A program made the position numbers and the translations under genes. DNA of 64,000 nt from Gilliamella apicola (lineage in GTDB: Bacteria; Pseudomonadota; Gammaproteobacteria; Enterobacterales; Orbaceae), in contig NZ_CP007445.1 in the NCBI RefSeq assembly GCF_000599985.1, positions 930,001 through 994,000 of the forward strand. Direction: 5' to 3'. This document shows, piece after piece, positions 49,615-60,631 of this stretch. Position 1 is the first letter of the stretch. Each line of letters starts with the position of its first letter. The notes beneath the pieces were generated by a model, which was not told the origin of the DNA, searched no databases, and saw only the letters and a program-made list of their open reading frames with translations.

Positions 49615-49652
49615 CCATTATCGGTTAATAGTGTTTATTCGACCGATAATGG
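49615..49652. terminator. Hairpin between convergent glnE and ttcA
   Basis: Perfect 11-bp arms CCATTATCGGT and ACCGATAATGG with a 16-base loop, just after the glnE stop. No long T-run, so probable rather than certain as a terminator. A second palindrome AATAACAAGTTATT covers 49666-49679. Confidence 0.5.
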
Positions 49653-49674
49653 ATGTCTGTTGTTCAATAACAAG

Positions 49675-50574
49675 TTATTTTGCTTCTTTCCACAAAATCA
49701 TATCTTGCTCTTCAAGTTCTGATGCATCAAAACCCATTGCAGGAGCAATGTCTTCTCGGTCAAAAGCGATATCACCACCATTAATGGCATCATCTCCTTT
49801 TTTGATTCCTTTAAAATCAAAAAGGTTCGTATCACATAGGTGAGAGAGTGTGATATTTTGGGTAGCACGGAACATGGTTTCAATGCGCCCAGGAAATTTT
49901 TTATCCCACTCATTAAGCATCTCTTTAATGACTTGTCGTTGTAAGTTAGGTTGTGAACCACAAAGATTACAAGGAATAATTGGAAATTGCTTAATTTCAG
50001 CATATTTGGCAATATCCTTTTCTTTGCAATAAGCAAGTGGACGGATGATAATATGTTCACCAGAATCATTCATTAATTTAGGCGGCATGGCTTTGAGTTT
50101 GCCACCATAGAACATATTTAAAAACAGAGTTTCTAAAATATCATCACGATGATGGCCTAATGCTATTTTGGTCGCACCCAGTTCGGTTGCCGTACGATAT
50201 AAAATTCCACGTCGTAAGCGTGAACAAAGCGAACAGGTAGTTTTACCTTCTGGGATCTTTTCTTTCACAATGCCATAAGTATTCTCCTGGACAATTTTAT
50301 ACTCAATACCTAATGATGCTAAATATTGAGGTAGGATATGTTCAGGAAACCCTGGTTGCTTTTGATCTAAATTTACTGCCACTAATTCAAAATTGATTGG
50401 CGCACTTATTTTTAAATTAATAAGGATATCAAGCAGGGTATAACTATCTTTACCACCTGATAAACAAACCATAATACGATCGCCATCTTCGATCATATTA
50501 AAATCAGCAATTGCTTCGCCAGTTAGGCGACGCAATCGTTTATGTAGTTTATTTTGATTATATATATTCATCAC
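49675..50574 (-). CDS. ttcA: tRNA 2-thiocytidine(32) synthetase TtcA
   Basis: Thiolates C32 of certain tRNAs using an Fe-S cluster and ATP. PP-loop SGGKDSYT after MVCL, cluster cysteines in [10 protein letters not shown] and [10 protein letters not shown], and [21 protein letters not shown]. 299 residues, start [14 protein letters not shown] as in relatives. It follows yeiP by 11 bases on the same strand. Confidence 0.95.
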   Translation of the reverse strand: MMNIYNQNKLHKRLRRLTGEAIADFNMIEDGDRIMVCLSGGKDSYTLLDILINLKISAPINFELVAVNLDQKQPGFPEHILPQYLASLGIEYKIVQENTYGIVKEKIPEGKTTCSLCSRLRRGILYRTATELGATKIALGHHRDDILETLFLNMFYGGKLKAMPPKLMNDSGEHIIIRPLAYCKEKDIAKYAEIKQFPIIPCNLCGSQPNLQRQVIKEMLNEWDKKFPGRIETMFRATQNITLSHLCDTNLFDFKGIKKGDDAINGGDIAFDREDIAPAMGFDASELEEQDMILWKEAK

Positions 50575-50585
50575 AATTCTATAGA

Positions 50586-51158
50586 TTACTCAGCACGGCT
50601 CATGTAACGACGTTCAGCGATATGAATTTTGATTTTTTCATTATTATCAATATATTCTGGGACTTGAATAACTAGACCTGTTGATAAGGTTGCGGGTTTA
50701 GTGCGAGCACTTGCCGAAGCACCTTTGATACTTGGTGAGGTTTCGATAATCTCTAAATCTACCGTTTGCGGTAATTCCAAAGCAATCACGTCACCATCAG
50801 CCATCAATACTTGAATGCCACTCATACCACCTTCAGGAATGAATAGTAACTCTTCTTCAATCTGTTCTTTTTTGAAGATAAATGGTGTGTAGTCTTCATT
50901 GTCCATAAACACATATTCATCACCATCGATATAAGAAAAACTAACAGGACGACGAGAAAGTTCAATGGTTTCGATAATATCGTCACCTTTGAAACGTTCT
51001 TCCACTTTACCACCGCTTTTCACATCAGTAAAACGCATTTTATAAAGTGTACTGGCACCACGAGCACTCGGGCTTTGAACATCGATATCTTTTACAAGAA
51101 GAAGTTTTCCATTGTACGTGACCGCATCGCCACGTTTTATTTCATTTGCTTTAGCCAT
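50586..51158 (-). CDS. yeiP: Elongation factor P-like protein YeiP
   Basis: 190-residue EF-P paralogue with three beta-barrel domains. [20 protein letters not shown] at the start and [19 protein letters not shown] in the first domain mark YeiP: the modified Lys loop of true EF-P is replaced by SPSARGAS. The C-terminal domain has [20 protein letters not shown]. Upstream partner of ttcA in a probable two-gene operon. Confidence 0.93.
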   Translation of the reverse strand: MAKANEIKRGDAVTYNGKLLLVKDIDVQSPSARGASTLYKMRFTDVKSGGKVEERFKGDDIIETIELSRRPVSFSYIDGDEYVFMDNEDYTPFIFKKEQIEEELLFIPEGGMSGIQVLMADGDVIALELPQTVDLEIIETSPSIKGASASARTKPATLSTGLVIQVPEYIDNNEKIKIHIAERRYMSRAE

Positions 51159-51287
51159 AATATTTATTCTTCACAATTAATGATAATAAAGGTTAGATAA
51201 GGTAAAAATTTAGCTCGCTATTTTACCGCTAACTTGCTATTGTCACCATCAAAATTTATCACAGATCCTTAAAATAAAGGAAATACT

Positions 51288-51554
51288 ATGGCAGAATTAT
51301 ATGAATGTCGCAAAAATTGTGGCGCTTGCTGTATTGCTCCCTCAATTTCATCTGCTATTCCCGGCATGCCTAATGGCAAACCTGCGGGCGTTGCCTGCAT
51401 TCATTTAGATAATAATTATCAATGTGATCTTTTTCAACACTCATCAAGGCCAATAGTTTGTGGTCGATTAAAACCTTGTTTTGAAATGTGTGGCAATAAT
51501 CGGGAACAAGCTATGCATTATTTAACTCAATTAGAACAGTTGACTAGCAATTGA
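51288..51554 (+). CDS. yeiW: Cysteine-cluster (YkgJ-type) protein, YeiW-like
   Basis: 88-residue small protein with a CxxxCGACC start (CRKNCGACCIAPSI), GMPNGKPAGVACIHLD, and later cysteines in YQCDLF, IVCGRL, PCFEMCG, the pattern of the YkgJ zinc- or iron-chelating family. The sequence order resembles E. coli YeiW. Function unknown; a metal cluster is expected from the eight or more cysteines. Divergent from yeiP across 129 bases. Confidence 0.8.
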   Translation: MAELYECRKNCGACCIAPSISSAIPGMPNGKPAGVACIHLDNNYQCDLFQHSSRPIVCGRLKPCFEMCGNNREQAMHYLTQLEQLTSN

Positions 51555-51764
51555 GTATTGCTTAAATTTAACAAACCAGATCGATTATTAGAATTATTTA
51601 TCTCGCAAAGTTGTTTTTTTGATAAACTTCACCACACTTCAATATCTAGTAATAAATTTCAATAATTATAGAATCAATTTTGGCTATATTCAGATTAGGA
51701 AATATCTTAATTGATAGTAGTTTTTTCTATTAAATTTAATATCAATAAACAGAAGAACATTGTT

Positions 51765-53207
51765 ATGAAAAATAAATTAAAACGAGATTTAAAAGCTCGT
51801 CATTTAACGATGATTGCTATCGGCGGTTCAATCGGAACAGGGCTTTTTGTTGCATCGGGTGCCACCGTTGCTCAAGCAGGTCCAGGTGGTGCGTTACTGT
51901 CATATGCCATTATTGGGGTGATGGTATACTTTTTAATGACCAGCCTTGGTGAACTCGCTGCCTATTTACCTGTTTCAGGAACATTCGCAACTTATGGTGC
52001 ACGTTATGTTGATGAAGCTTTTGGTTTTGCAATCGGTTGGAACTACTGGTATAACTGGGCCATTACTGTTGCGGTTGATTTAGTTGCTGCACAGCTGGTT
52101 ATCTCATATTGGATTGATGCAGGGGCTTACAGTTGGTTATGGAGCTTACTATTTTTAAGCATTATATTTTGTTTAAATTATATTTCTGTTAAAGGCTTTG
52201 GTGAAGCAGAGTTTTGGTTTTCATTAATTAAAGTTGTCACTGTTATTGTATTTATCGTAGTTGGTTTGCTAATGATAATTGGTATCTTACGTGGTGCAGA
52301 AAGTGCAGGTTGGCAAAACTGGCAAGTGGGTGATGCGCCTTTTGTCGGTGGATTTTCGTCAATGATTGGCGTCGCCATGGTAGTAGGATTTTCATTTCAA
52401 GGTACCGAATTAATCGGTATTGCAGCGGGTGAATCAAAGGATCCTGAAAAAAATATTCCAAGAGCTATGCGACAGGTATTTTGGCGTATATTACTATTTT
52501 ATATCTTTGCGATTTTAGTCATTAGTTTAATTATTCCTTATACCGACCCTAATTTACTACGTAATGATGAAACGGATATAAGTGTCAGTCCGTTTACGTT
52601 GGTATTTCAACATGCAGGGTTACTGTCAGCAGCAGCGCTAATGAATGCCGTTATTTTAACTTCAGTTTTATCTGCAGGTAATTCGGGTCTTTATGCATCA
52701 ACTCGTATGCTTTACGCACTTGCACGAGAAGGTAAAGCACCGAAAATCTTTGCTAAATTATCATCATCAGGTGTACCACGAGCTGCATTGTTAGCAACTA
52801 CATTTGTTGCGATGCTCTGTTTTTTAACTTCAATGTATAAAGATCAGGCCGTTTATTTGTGGTTACTTAATATGTCAGGTATGACAGGATTTATTGCTTG
52901 GCTTGGCATTGCTATTAGCCATTATCGCTTTAGAAAAGGGTATACCAAGCAAGGTAATGATGTCAGTAAATTACCTTACCGTTCAAGTTGCTTCCCATTT
53001 GGTCCTATTTTTGCGTTTGTATTATGCTTAATCATTACGTTAGGGCAAAATTATGAAGCTTTCTTACAAGATACTATTGATTGGAATGGTGTGATCGCAA
53101 CATACGTTGGTATTCCATTATTCTTTTTGATTTATTTTACTTACAAAATAATCAAAAAGACCAAATGGGTAAAATACGAAGATATGGATTTTTCCAAAGC
53201 AGATTAA
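51765..53207 (+). CDS. lysP: Lysine permease LysP
   Basis: 12-helix amino-acid/proton symporter of the APC superfamily. LKARHLTMIAIGGSIGTGLF is the first-helix substrate loop, then NYWYNWAITVAVDLVAAQ and the diagnostic C-terminus LPYRSSCFPFGPIFAFVLC followed by LIITLGQNYEAFLQDTIDW. ATG 51765 (MKNKLKRDLK) matches LysP; the frame extends 18 codons upstream without homology. The 210-base upstream region shows no lysine riboswitch that I can recognise. Confidence 0.93.
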   Translation: MKNKLKRDLKARHLTMIAIGGSIGTGLFVASGATVAQAGPGGALLSYAIIGVMVYFLMTSLGELAAYLPVSGTFATYGARYVDEAFGFAIGWNYWYNWAITVAVDLVAAQLVISYWIDAGAYSWLWSLLFLSIIFCLNYISVKGFGEAEFWFSLIKVVTVIVFIVVGLLMIIGILRGAESAGWQNWQVGDAPFVGGFSSMIGVAMVVGFSFQGTELIGIAAGESKDPEKNIPRAMRQVFWRILLFYIFAILVISLIIPYTDPNLLRNDETDISVSPFTLVFQHAGLLSAAALMNAVILTSVLSAGNSGLYASTRMLYALAREGKAPKIFAKLSSSGVPRAALLATTFVAMLCFLTSMYKDQAVYLWLLNMSGMTGFIAWLGIAISHYRFRKGYTKQGNDVSKLPYRSSCFPFGPIFAFVLCLIITLGQNYEAFLQDTIDWNGVIATYVGIPLFFLIYFTYKIIKKTKWVKYEDMDFSKAD

Positions 53208-53236
53208 TATCCCAGATTTTCCAAAACTTTCTAATT

Positions 53237-53264
53237 TCCGTCGACATTTGTCGACGGACTTTTA
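53237..53264 (+). terminator. Terminator after lysP
   Basis: Inverted repeat TCCGTCGACA-TT-TGTCGACGGA followed by CTTTTATT. Closes lysP ahead of the convergent infA. Confidence 0.85.
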
Positions 53265-53313
53265 TTAAGAAAGAGATAAATAATCTGTTGTATTATTTAG
53301 TTTGATAACGATA

Positions 53314-53541
<228 letters not shown>

Positions 53542-53611
53542 TTAAATAATAAATACAAATCAAATATACTTAAATTGCTAGTCGTATTTCACACATTTAA
53601 CATGTGCATGA

Positions 53612-53630
53612 AAAAAGCTATAAGCTTTTT
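53612..53630. terminator. Hairpin between infA and nadD
   Basis: AAAAAGCT-ATA-AGCTTTTT, symmetrical with T/A runs on both strands. Likely ends the leuS-lptE-holA-nadD transcript about 130 bases after nadD. Confidence 0.65.
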
Positions 53631-53758
53631 CATTACCATATTGGTTGTTTATGATAAGATTTAGCAAATTAAAGTATAAACATAAAAAAACTGAATTTAG
53701 AATATATAAACTTAGCGGCAAAATAATGCCGAAAAAACTGTCAGATGTAAAGTCCTTT

Positions 53759-54415
53759 CTACTTTTTCTTTGCGTTATAAAGTGCATGTTGATGAATATA
53801 ATGCCAAACTTTGGTTGGCAACAGATTTTCATAGTTTTGTTCATTGTTGATATTTTGTCTTATTTCGGTTGCCGATATATTTTCAAGTGGCGTATGAGCA
53901 AAAAAAATGTACCCAAATGGATAATCATGTAAATCTTTAATATTCGTTGTCTGATGCGTGTCTATCCAATTTTGTAACTCGATATTATCGGTTTTTTCTG
54001 CATAACCAGGTCTACGACAAATTAACAAATGACAGTAATCAAGAAGTGTTTGCCATTTATGCCAAGTAGGTAGGCTTAGCAATGAATCTTGACCCATAAT
54101 AAAGGCTAATCCTTTTTGATAACCATTTTCCTTGCGCCATTTTTCTAACGTTTCAATTGTAAAGGATGGTCTCATCAATTTTTCTGATGATATTTCCCGA
54201 GTATCAATCGAAAATAGTGGTAAATCTTCTATCGCCAAATTTAGCATTTCCAAACGTTGCTCTGTTGTTGCTTCTGGCTGTGGTTTATGTGGAGGAATTT
54301 GGTTAGGCAATAAGCTGATTTGCGTTAAGCCAATCTCTTTTGCTAAGGCTATAGCTGGATGTATATGTCCATAGTGTACCGGATCAAATGTACCGCCAAA
54401 CAATGCTGTTAACAT
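53759..54415 (-). CDS. nadD: Nicotinate-nucleotide adenylyltransferase
   Basis: Makes deamido-NAD from nicotinate mononucleotide and ATP. Nucleotidyl-transfer motif GGTFDPVHYGHIHPA, LLPNQIPPHK, IMGQDSLLSLPTWHKW and the late ISATEIRQNI (S-x-T-x-I-R). 218 residues. Its start abuts the holA stop, so it is coupled in the leuS-lptE-holA-nadD operon. Confidence 0.96.
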   Translation of the reverse strand: MLTALFGGTFDPVHYGHIHPAIALAKEIGLTQISLLPNQIPPHKPQPEATTEQRLEMLNLAIEDLPLFSIDTREISSEKLMRPSFTIETLEKWRKENGYQKGLAFIMGQDSLLSLPTWHKWQTLLDYCHLLICRRPGYAEKTDNIELQNWIDTHQTTNIKDLHDYPFGYIFFAHTPLENISATEIRQNINNEQNYENLLPTKVWHYIHQHALYNAKKK

Positions 54416-55414
54416 CTATTTAATCCCCATAAATTGCAGGGTTAATGCAGATAAAGCATCCCAAATTTGTAATTGACTATCATGTTTAAAACTAATTTCT
54501 ATTTCAGTTAGTTGTTTTAGTGTATTAAATAGATCTTTAATATCAAAGCGATTCAAATAAGTGGTATACATGGATCTTTTATTTTGCCAAATTTTATATT
54601 CGTCAAAAATCTGTTTAAAAGATTTAGTTGATAATCCTTTTTTTAGATTGATAAGTAAAATAAGTTCTCGTTGTATAACACGCAATAAAATTAATGGTTC
54701 AAACTCATTCATCTTTAACTGTTGCATTATATGTGTCGCGCGCTTAGTTTTGTGTGACACCATTGCATCAATCCAATGATAAGGCGTAAATATTGCTGAA
54801 TCATTTATATTATTTTCGATTTGATCATAGGTAATAGTCTGATTTGGGAACAGCAATTTTAATTGTTCAATAATTTGGGTTAATGCAAGTAAATTACCCT
54901 CATAATAGTAACAGAGTAACTCAATTGCCTGTGGTTCAATCTGCATCTGTTTTTGTTGCAGGTGATTGGTAACCCACTTAGGTAATTGCATTTCATCGGG
55001 AGTATTACAACTCACAACAACTAATTTATCAGATAATCTTTTATACCATTGAGCATTTTCATTCGCTTTAGTGATTTTATTTAAACTGATGATTAAGACT
55101 ATCTCAGCCGTTAACATTTCACTTAATGTATTAAGCTTTGTGGTAATATTGGCATTTATTGAACCTTCACCAAAATCTAAGAAAATAAGTGTATTATCAG
55201 AGAACAAATTCATTTCTTGGCAACTATCAAAGATAGTTGACCAATCGGTTTGATTATCTATATTAAATGTTAGTTGTTCATTGAAACCTAATTGTTTAAA
55301 GGAGGTTTTTAATTGAGTTTGCGCATAATGTTGTAAATAAGGATCATTTCCTATTATCAAATAATAAGGTGATCCTAATTTAGTTGTGATTTGATCGGCA
55401 CTGATTTTAATCAT
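54416..55414 (-). CDS. holA: DNA polymerase III delta subunit
   Basis: Clamp-loader subunit that opens the beta clamp. IGNDPYLQHYAQTQL near the start and the beta-binding LNTLSEML helix region, then QMQIEPQAIELLCYYYEGNLLALTQI and the collar helices near the end match HolA. 332 residues against 343. Eight bases after lptE. Confidence 0.93.
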   Translation of the reverse strand: MIKISADQITTKLGSPYYLIIGNDPYLQHYAQTQLKTSFKQLGFNEQLTFNIDNQTDWSTIFDSCQEMNLFSDNTLIFLDFGEGSINANITTKLNTLSEMLTAEIVLIISLNKITKANENAQWYKRLSDKLVVVSCNTPDEMQLPKWVTNHLQQKQMQIEPQAIELLCYYYEGNLLALTQIIEQLKLLFPNQTITYDQIENNINDSAIFTPYHWIDAMVSHKTKRATHIMQQLKMNEFEPLILLRVIQRELILLINLKKGLSTKSFKQIFDEYKIWQNKRSMYTTYLNRFDIKDLFNTLKQLTEIEISFKHDSQLQIWDALSALTLQFMGIK

Positions 55415-55422
55415 ATCAATTT

Positions 55423-55917
55423 TTAATTTACGGCATTAACAGATTTTAATTTCCGTATAATTTGTTTTGCAGCTTCCATATACATTTCATCTTCAATTAA
55501 ATCTTGTTCAGTCGTTTTGGCAAGTGCGGCTGACGGATTATCGAAAAATGTCCGGAATACACGGACATTGATAGGATAGATTTTTTCTTTTTCAATAATG
55601 ATTTGTGTCTCAACAGTCAAAACTAACTGATATTCAGCTGCTTTACCATCTTTATAAATTGATATTGTGCTACGATCTAGTGAGTCTCTTACAACCTTTA
55701 ATATAGGAAGATTTTGAGAACTTTCATTATTGGTTAACGTAACATGATTGTCGCGTAATAATTCTTTAATGTCTCGTGAAAGTCGTCCATAAGGATCATA
55801 GCTCATATAAGACATCTTTTTAAAACGCGTTGGTACTTCTGTGTCATGCTGTAAATGAAATCCGCATCCAGTCAAGGATATTGTTAATAACATGAGAGAA
55901 GCTAAATATTTTTTCAT
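55423..55917 (-). CDS. lptE: LPS-assembly lipoprotein LptE
   Basis: Plug of the LptD barrel that inserts lipopolysaccharide in the outer membrane. Lipobox LTGC with Cys18 after a typical signal peptide, then GFHLQ, which is the LptE signature. PYGRLSRDIKELL and the RVFRTFFDNPSAALAK strand match the family. 164 residues. 34 bases after leuS, as in E. coli. Confidence 0.95.
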   Translation of the reverse strand: MKKYLASLMLLTISLTGCGFHLQHDTEVPTRFKKMSYMSYDPYGRLSRDIKELLRDNHVTLTNNESSQNLPILKVVRDSLDRSTISIYKDGKAAEYQLVLTVETQIIIEKEKIYPINVRVFRTFFDNPSAALAKTTEQDLIEDEMYMEAAKQIIRKLKSVNAVN

Positions 55918-55951
55918 ATCTACTACCGCCTATATTTAGTTATAAACAATA

Positions 55952-58534
55952 TTAACCAACAACAAGATTTAATAATTTACCAGGTACATAAATAACTTTA
56001 CGAATCGTAACATCGACTAAATATTTTTGAATATTTGGTTCTTGTTTAGCTTGAGCTATGACCGATTCTTGATCAGCATTTGCTGGCACGGTAAATTTGC
56101 CACGTACTTTGCCATTGATTTGTACCACAATAAGTTTTTCATCTTCAACCATAGCCGATTCATCTGCAACTGGCCATTGGCTATCATCAATCGATTCACT
56201 ATGACCTAATGCTTGCCACATCACAAAACAAGCGTGAGGCATCATAGGATAAAGTAAACGAACAATGGCATTTAACGCTTCGTCCATTAATGCACGGTCT
56301 TGTTCAGATTCTTGCGGTGCTTTTTGTAAGCGATTCATTAATTCCATTACAGCCGCAATTGCCGTATTAAATGTTTGACGACGCCCAATATCATCAGTTA
56401 CTTTTGCAATCGTTTTATGTAATTCACGACGTAATGATTTCTGATCGTTGTTTAACGCTGAAACATCAAGCTCTGCTGTTTGACCTTTTTGCGCATGCTC
56501 GTACACTAAACGCCATACACGTTTAATAAAGCGATTGGCTCCTTCAACTCCAGATTCTTGCCATTCAAGGGTCATATCAGCAGGTGAGGCAAACATCATA
56601 AATAAACGTACTGTATCGGCACCGTATTTTTCGACCATCTCTTGTGGATCAATGCCGTTATTTTTGGATTTTGACATCTTCGTCATACCAGCATGCACAA
56701 GTTCATTACCTTTACTATCAACCGCTTTAGCAATGCGACCTTTTTCATCGCGCTCAATGGTCACCTCAGTTGGTGATACCCAAATACGTTCGTTAGTAGG
56801 GCTGGTATAGTAAAATGCATCAGCTAAAACCATACCTTGGCAAAGTAAGCGTTTGGCAGGTTCATCAGATGTAACTAAACCAAAATCGCGCATTAATTTA
56901 TGGAAGAATCTAAAATAGAGTAGATGCATAATTGCATGTTCAATACCGCCCACATACTGGTCAACTGGCAACCAATAGTTAGCCGCATTTTCGTCTAACA
57001 TACCTTTGTCATAATGAGGGCAAGTATAACGTGCGTAATACCAAGATGATTCCATAAACGTGTCGAAAGTGTCGGTTTCGCGTAATGCAGGTTGACCATT
57101 AACCGTAGTTTTAGCCCAGTTAGGATCTGCTTTGATTGGGCTTGTGATACCATTCATTTCAACATCTTCTGGTAAAATAACTGGTAATTGATCTTCTGGT
57201 GTTGGAATTGTGGTGCCATCTTCAAGGGTAACCATTGGAATTGGTGCGCCCCAGTAACGTTGGCGTGAAACGCCCCAATCACGTAAGCGATAATTGACTT
57301 TGCGAGTACCAATACCAAGCGCAGTTAATTTATCAGCAATAGCATTGAATGCTTGTTCAAAATCAAGTCCATCAAATTCGCCAGAATTGAATAATTTGCC
57401 ATGTTCGGTATAAGCTTGCTCGGAAAGATCCGGAGCATTACCTTCTTGGTTTAAAATAACGGGTTTTATTGTTAAGTTATATTTAGAAGCAAATTCATAA
57501 TCACGTTCATCGTGACCAGGTACGGCCATAACTGCACCAGTCCCATATTCGATTAGCACAAAATTAGCGATCCAAACAGGCACTTTATCACCAGTTAATG
57601 GATGAATGGCATAATAGCCAGTTGGCATGCCTTTCTTTTCCATCGTCGCCATATCGGCTTCAGCTGTTTTAGTGTTTTTGCATTCGGCAATAAATTCAGC
57701 AATTTTAGGGTCATTTTGTGCTGCTAATTGTGCAAGAGGGTGTTCGGCTGCAACTGACACAAAGCTTACACCCATTAAAGTATCTGGGCGTGTTGTATAA
57801 ACACGTAATTTATCAGTATAGTTTTCAACGGCAAAATCAAATTCAACGCCCTCTGAACGCCCAATCCAGTTACGTTGCATGATTTTAACTTGTTCAGGCC
57901 AACTTTCTAATGTGTCTAAATCATTGAGTAACTCTTCTGCGTATGCAGTAATTTTGATAAACCATTGTGGGATTTCTTTACGTTCAACAGGGGTATTACA
58001 ACGCCAGCAGCAACCTTCGACTACTTGTTCGTTAGCAAGTACAGTTTGATCATTTGGACACCAGTTAACGGCGGACGTTTTTTTATAAACTAAACCTTTT
58101 TCATACAGTTTAGTAAAAAACCATTGTTCCCATTTGTAATATTCAGGACGGCAAGTAGTAACTTCACGATCCCAATCATAACCAAAACCTAACAATTGCA
58201 ATTGCTTTTTCATATAAGCAATATTTTCATAGGTCCATTTTGCAGGAGCAGTATTGTTTTTAACTGCAGCGCCTTCAGCTGGTAAACCAAATGCATCCCA
58301 GCCGATGGGTTGCAATACATTTTTGCCATTTAAGCGTTGATAACGCGAGATGGTATCGCCGATTGTGTAGTTACGAACATGACCAAGATGTAAGCGCCCA
58401 GAAGGGTAAGGTAGCATCGATAAACAGTAGTATTTTTCTTTTGATGGATCTTCTGTAACGTGGAAAGTTTTATTTTCTAGCCAATGTTTTTGTACTGTGG
58501 CTTCTATTTCATCGGGGCGATATTGTTCTTGCAT
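55952..58534 (-). CDS. leuS: Leucyl-tRNA synthetase
   Basis: Class I synthetase, 860 residues. HIGH motif [16 protein letters not shown], zinc cysteines in [10 protein letters not shown], the CP1 editing domain with [12 protein letters not shown] and [10 protein letters not shown], and KMSKS in [11 protein letters not shown]. The C-terminal domain contacts tRNA-Leu and ends [14 protein letters not shown]. First gene of the leuS-lptE-holA-nadD operon; its promoter lies in 58535-58736. Confidence 0.98.
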   Translation of the reverse strand: MQEQYRPDEIEATVQKHWLENKTFHVTEDPSKEKYYCLSMLPYPSGRLHLGHVRNYTIGDTISRYQRLNGKNVLQPIGWDAFGLPAEGAAVKNNTAPAKWTYENIAYMKKQLQLLGFGYDWDREVTTCRPEYYKWEQWFFTKLYEKGLVYKKTSAVNWCPNDQTVLANEQVVEGCCWRCNTPVERKEIPQWFIKITAYAEELLNDLDTLESWPEQVKIMQRNWIGRSEGVEFDFAVENYTDKLRVYTTRPDTLMGVSFVSVAAEHPLAQLAAQNDPKIAEFIAECKNTKTAEADMATMEKKGMPTGYYAIHPLTGDKVPVWIANFVLIEYGTGAVMAVPGHDERDYEFASKYNLTIKPVILNQEGNAPDLSEQAYTEHGKLFNSGEFDGLDFEQAFNAIADKLTALGIGTRKVNYRLRDWGVSRQRYWGAPIPMVTLEDGTTIPTPEDQLPVILPEDVEMNGITSPIKADPNWAKTTVNGQPALRETDTFDTFMESSWYYARYTCPHYDKGMLDENAANYWLPVDQYVGGIEHAIMHLLYFRFFHKLMRDFGLVTSDEPAKRLLCQGMVLADAFYYTSPTNERIWVSPTEVTIERDEKGRIAKAVDSKGNELVHAGMTKMSKSKNNGIDPQEMVEKYGADTVRLFMMFASPADMTLEWQESGVEGANRFIKRVWRLVYEHAQKGQTAELDVSALNNDQKSLRRELHKTIAKVTDDIGRRQTFNTAIAAVMELMNRLQKAPQESEQDRALMDEALNAIVRLLYPMMPHACFVMWQALGHSESIDDSQWPVADESAMVEDEKLIVVQINGKVRGKFTVPANADQESVIAQAKQEPNIQKYLVDVTIRKVIYVPGKLLNLVVG

Positions 58535-58736
58535 GACGAATTAATGTCCTATCTATTATTGCTAATAAAAATATTTTGCTAATTGTATTGGTTATTGTGG
58601 TGTTTTACAAACGTTATATGCGTGGTCAGTCTGAATTTTTAAGCAAAAAGGAAGGTAGCAAATGACTAAAAGTATAGACTTATAGAAGTAAACAATCCAA
58701 AATTAATTGTTTATTTCGGCTATGACGAGAATAATA

Positions 58737-58755
58737 AGCGGAGTTGAACTCCGCT
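58737..58755 (-). terminator. Hairpin downstream of bamD
   Basis: AGCGGAGTT-G-AACTCCGCT, a 7-bp GC-rich stem with 5-base loop plus flanks, followed on the minus strand by TTATTATT. Begins 10 bases after the bamD stop. Probable terminator. Confidence 0.65.
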
Positions 58756-58764
58756 CGTAAAATT

Positions 58765-59559
58765 TTAACCACCATTAAATATACTGGTAAATCGTGATAA
58801 AAATGATTTTTCTTCTTTTTTAGGTATATTTTCAAGGTTGGCTTGAATTAACTCATCGACTTTTTTAGTTTCGTTATCTAAACCTAATTCATTATAAGCA
58901 TTACGCATCAACAAAAGTGCAGTTTTTGTTGAGTCTGTGTCAGGAAATAACGAAATCATTCGGCTTACCCGATTAATTACAGCAACATAGGCTCCACGTT
59001 TGGTATAATATTCTGCAATTTTTAATTGATATCGGGATAATCTGTTTTTCAGATAGATCAAACGTTTTTGTGCATCAGCCGCATAAGAGCTGTCTGGAAA
59101 GCTTGAAACCAGATAGGTAAAGTCTTTGAAAGCGGCCATAGCAAAATCTGGATCTCTATCGGAACGATCGACATTAAACCAACCTTGGATGGTATTATCA
59201 TCTTGTACCATGTTAGTAATTCCGCGCATATAGATAATCCAATCTATATTAGGGTGCGTTGGATTCAATTTTAAAAAACGGTCAATTGACGCAATAGTCA
59301 ATGGATAATCACCTGATTTGTAATAAGCATAAATTAAATCAAACTGTACTTGTTGTGAATAAGGACCAAATGGAAAGTTCTTATCGATTGTTTCTAATAT
59401 GGAAATACTGGATTTTATGTTGCCACTTTCGAGTTCACTTCGAGCTTTGTTGTGAAGATCTAATTCTGATACATTTTCAACATCTGGTTTGGAAGATGTA
59501 CAGCCAATTAGCATGCCAGCTAAAGTGATTGCTAGTAAAGTGTGTAAACGTAGTTTCAT
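58765..59559 (-). CDS. bamD: Outer-membrane assembly lipoprotein BamD
   Basis: Essential TPR lipoprotein of the BAM complex. Lipobox LIGC with Cys20, then five TPR repeats: HNKARSELESGNIKSSISIL, FGPYSQQVQFDLIYAYYKSG, FLKLNPTHPNIDWIIYMRG, the DRDPDFAMAAFKDFTYLVSSFPDS and YAADAQKRLIYLKNRLSRY blocks, and YTKRGAYVAVINRV. 264 residues. Divergent from rluD, as in E. coli. Confidence 0.96.
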   Translation of the reverse strand: MKLRLHTLLAITLAGMLIGCTSSKPDVENVSELDLHNKARSELESGNIKSSISILETIDKNFPFGPYSQQVQFDLIYAYYKSGDYPLTIASIDRFLKLNPTHPNIDWIIYMRGITNMVQDDNTIQGWFNVDRSDRDPDFAMAAFKDFTYLVSSFPDSSYAADAQKRLIYLKNRLSRYQLKIAEYYTKRGAYVAVINRVSRMISLFPDTDSTKTALLLMRNAYNELGLDNETKKVDELIQANLENIPKKEEKSFLSRFTSIFNGG

Positions 59560-59651
59560 TCGTTTTTCAGTCCAAATTTAATTAAACATTAAAGGCAATG
59601 ATTAGTATATAATACTCTAAAACCTAACAGCTTAAAATAGATAAATTACAC

Positions 59652-60626
59652 ATGCATGAGTTAAAATTATCGACCGAAATAGAACAAACCCAGCTTGGAA
59701 TGCGCTTAGATCAAGCATTATCAGAGCTTTTTCCTGATTACTCAAGATCAAGAATTAAAGATTGGATCGTTAATAATAAAGTTACCGTCAATAATATAAT
59801 TGTCAATAAACCCAAAGAACGTGTGCTTGGTGGTGAAAAAATAAGTATAACCGCTGAAATAGAAGAAGAAAACTATCATCAACCCGAAGATATTAAACTT
59901 AATATTGTTTATGAAGATGATGATATTTTAGTGATTAACAAACCTCGCGATTTAGTTGTGCATCCCGGTGCGGGTAATCCCAATGGCACAGTATTAAATG
60001 CCTTATTACATTATTATCCAGAAATATCGCGTGTACCACGGGCTGGTATTGTGCATCGATTAGACAAAGATACTACTGGTTTAATGGTTGTGGCTAAAAC
60101 AATCGTTGCCCAAACTCATCTAGTTGAATCATTGCAACTGCGTGAAATTACCCGTGAATACGAAGCTGTCGCAATGGGAATTATTACCGCTGGAGGTACA
60201 GTTAATCAACCTATCACACGTCACCCTACCAAACGAACGCATATGGCGGTATTCCCAACAGGTAAACCTGCGGTTACCCATTATCGCGTAATGGAAAAAT
60301 ATCGGTTACATACTCGATTACGCTTACGTTTAGAAACAGGACGAACTCACCAAATCCGTGTACATATGTCGCATATAGCGCATCCATTGGTTGGTGATCC
60401 ATTATATGGAGGACGTCCAAGACCGCCAAAAGGTGCTAGTGAATCATTTATTCAAACCTTACGAGATTTTGACAGGCAAGCATTGCATGCTACTATGTTA
60501 CGCCTATTCCATCCTGTTACGGGTGAGCAGATGGAGTGGCATGCACCGATTCCTGATGATATGCAAAAATTAATTCAAGCATTACAGGAAGATACCGAAC
60601 TTCATAAAGATGAACTGGATTGGTAA
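59652..60626 (+). CDS. rluD: 23S rRNA pseudouridine synthase RluD
   Basis: Forms pseudouridines 1911, 1915 and 1917 in helix 69 of 23S rRNA. N-terminal S4 RNA-binding domain (RLDQALSELFPDYSRSRIKDWI), catalytic Asp in VHRLDKDTTGLMVVAK, and LRLRLETGRTHQIRVHM. 324 residues against 326. Stop is just before the pgeF start. Confidence 0.97.
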   Translation: MHELKLSTEIEQTQLGMRLDQALSELFPDYSRSRIKDWIVNNKVTVNNIIVNKPKERVLGGEKISITAEIEEENYHQPEDIKLNIVYEDDDILVINKPRDLVVHPGAGNPNGTVLNALLHYYPEISRVPRAGIVHRLDKDTTGLMVVAKTIVAQTHLVESLQLREITREYEAVAMGIITAGGTVNQPITRHPTKRTHMAVFPTGKPAVTHYRVMEKYRLHTRLRLRLETGRTHQIRVHMSHIAHPLVGDPLYGGRPRPPKGASESFIQTLRDFDRQALHATMLRLFHPVTGEQMEWHAPIPDDMQKLIQALQEDTELHKDELDW

Positions 60627-60631
60627 CAAAT

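Noticed and set aside
51555-51764. Lysine riboswitch before lysP
   Set aside because: I looked for the L-box hairpin set and conserved internal motifs and found none; the region is AT-rich and unstructured.
53645-53932. Plus-strand frame of 95 codons near nadD
   Set aside because: Most of it is antisense to the well-supported nadD gene; the part outside is the terminator region.
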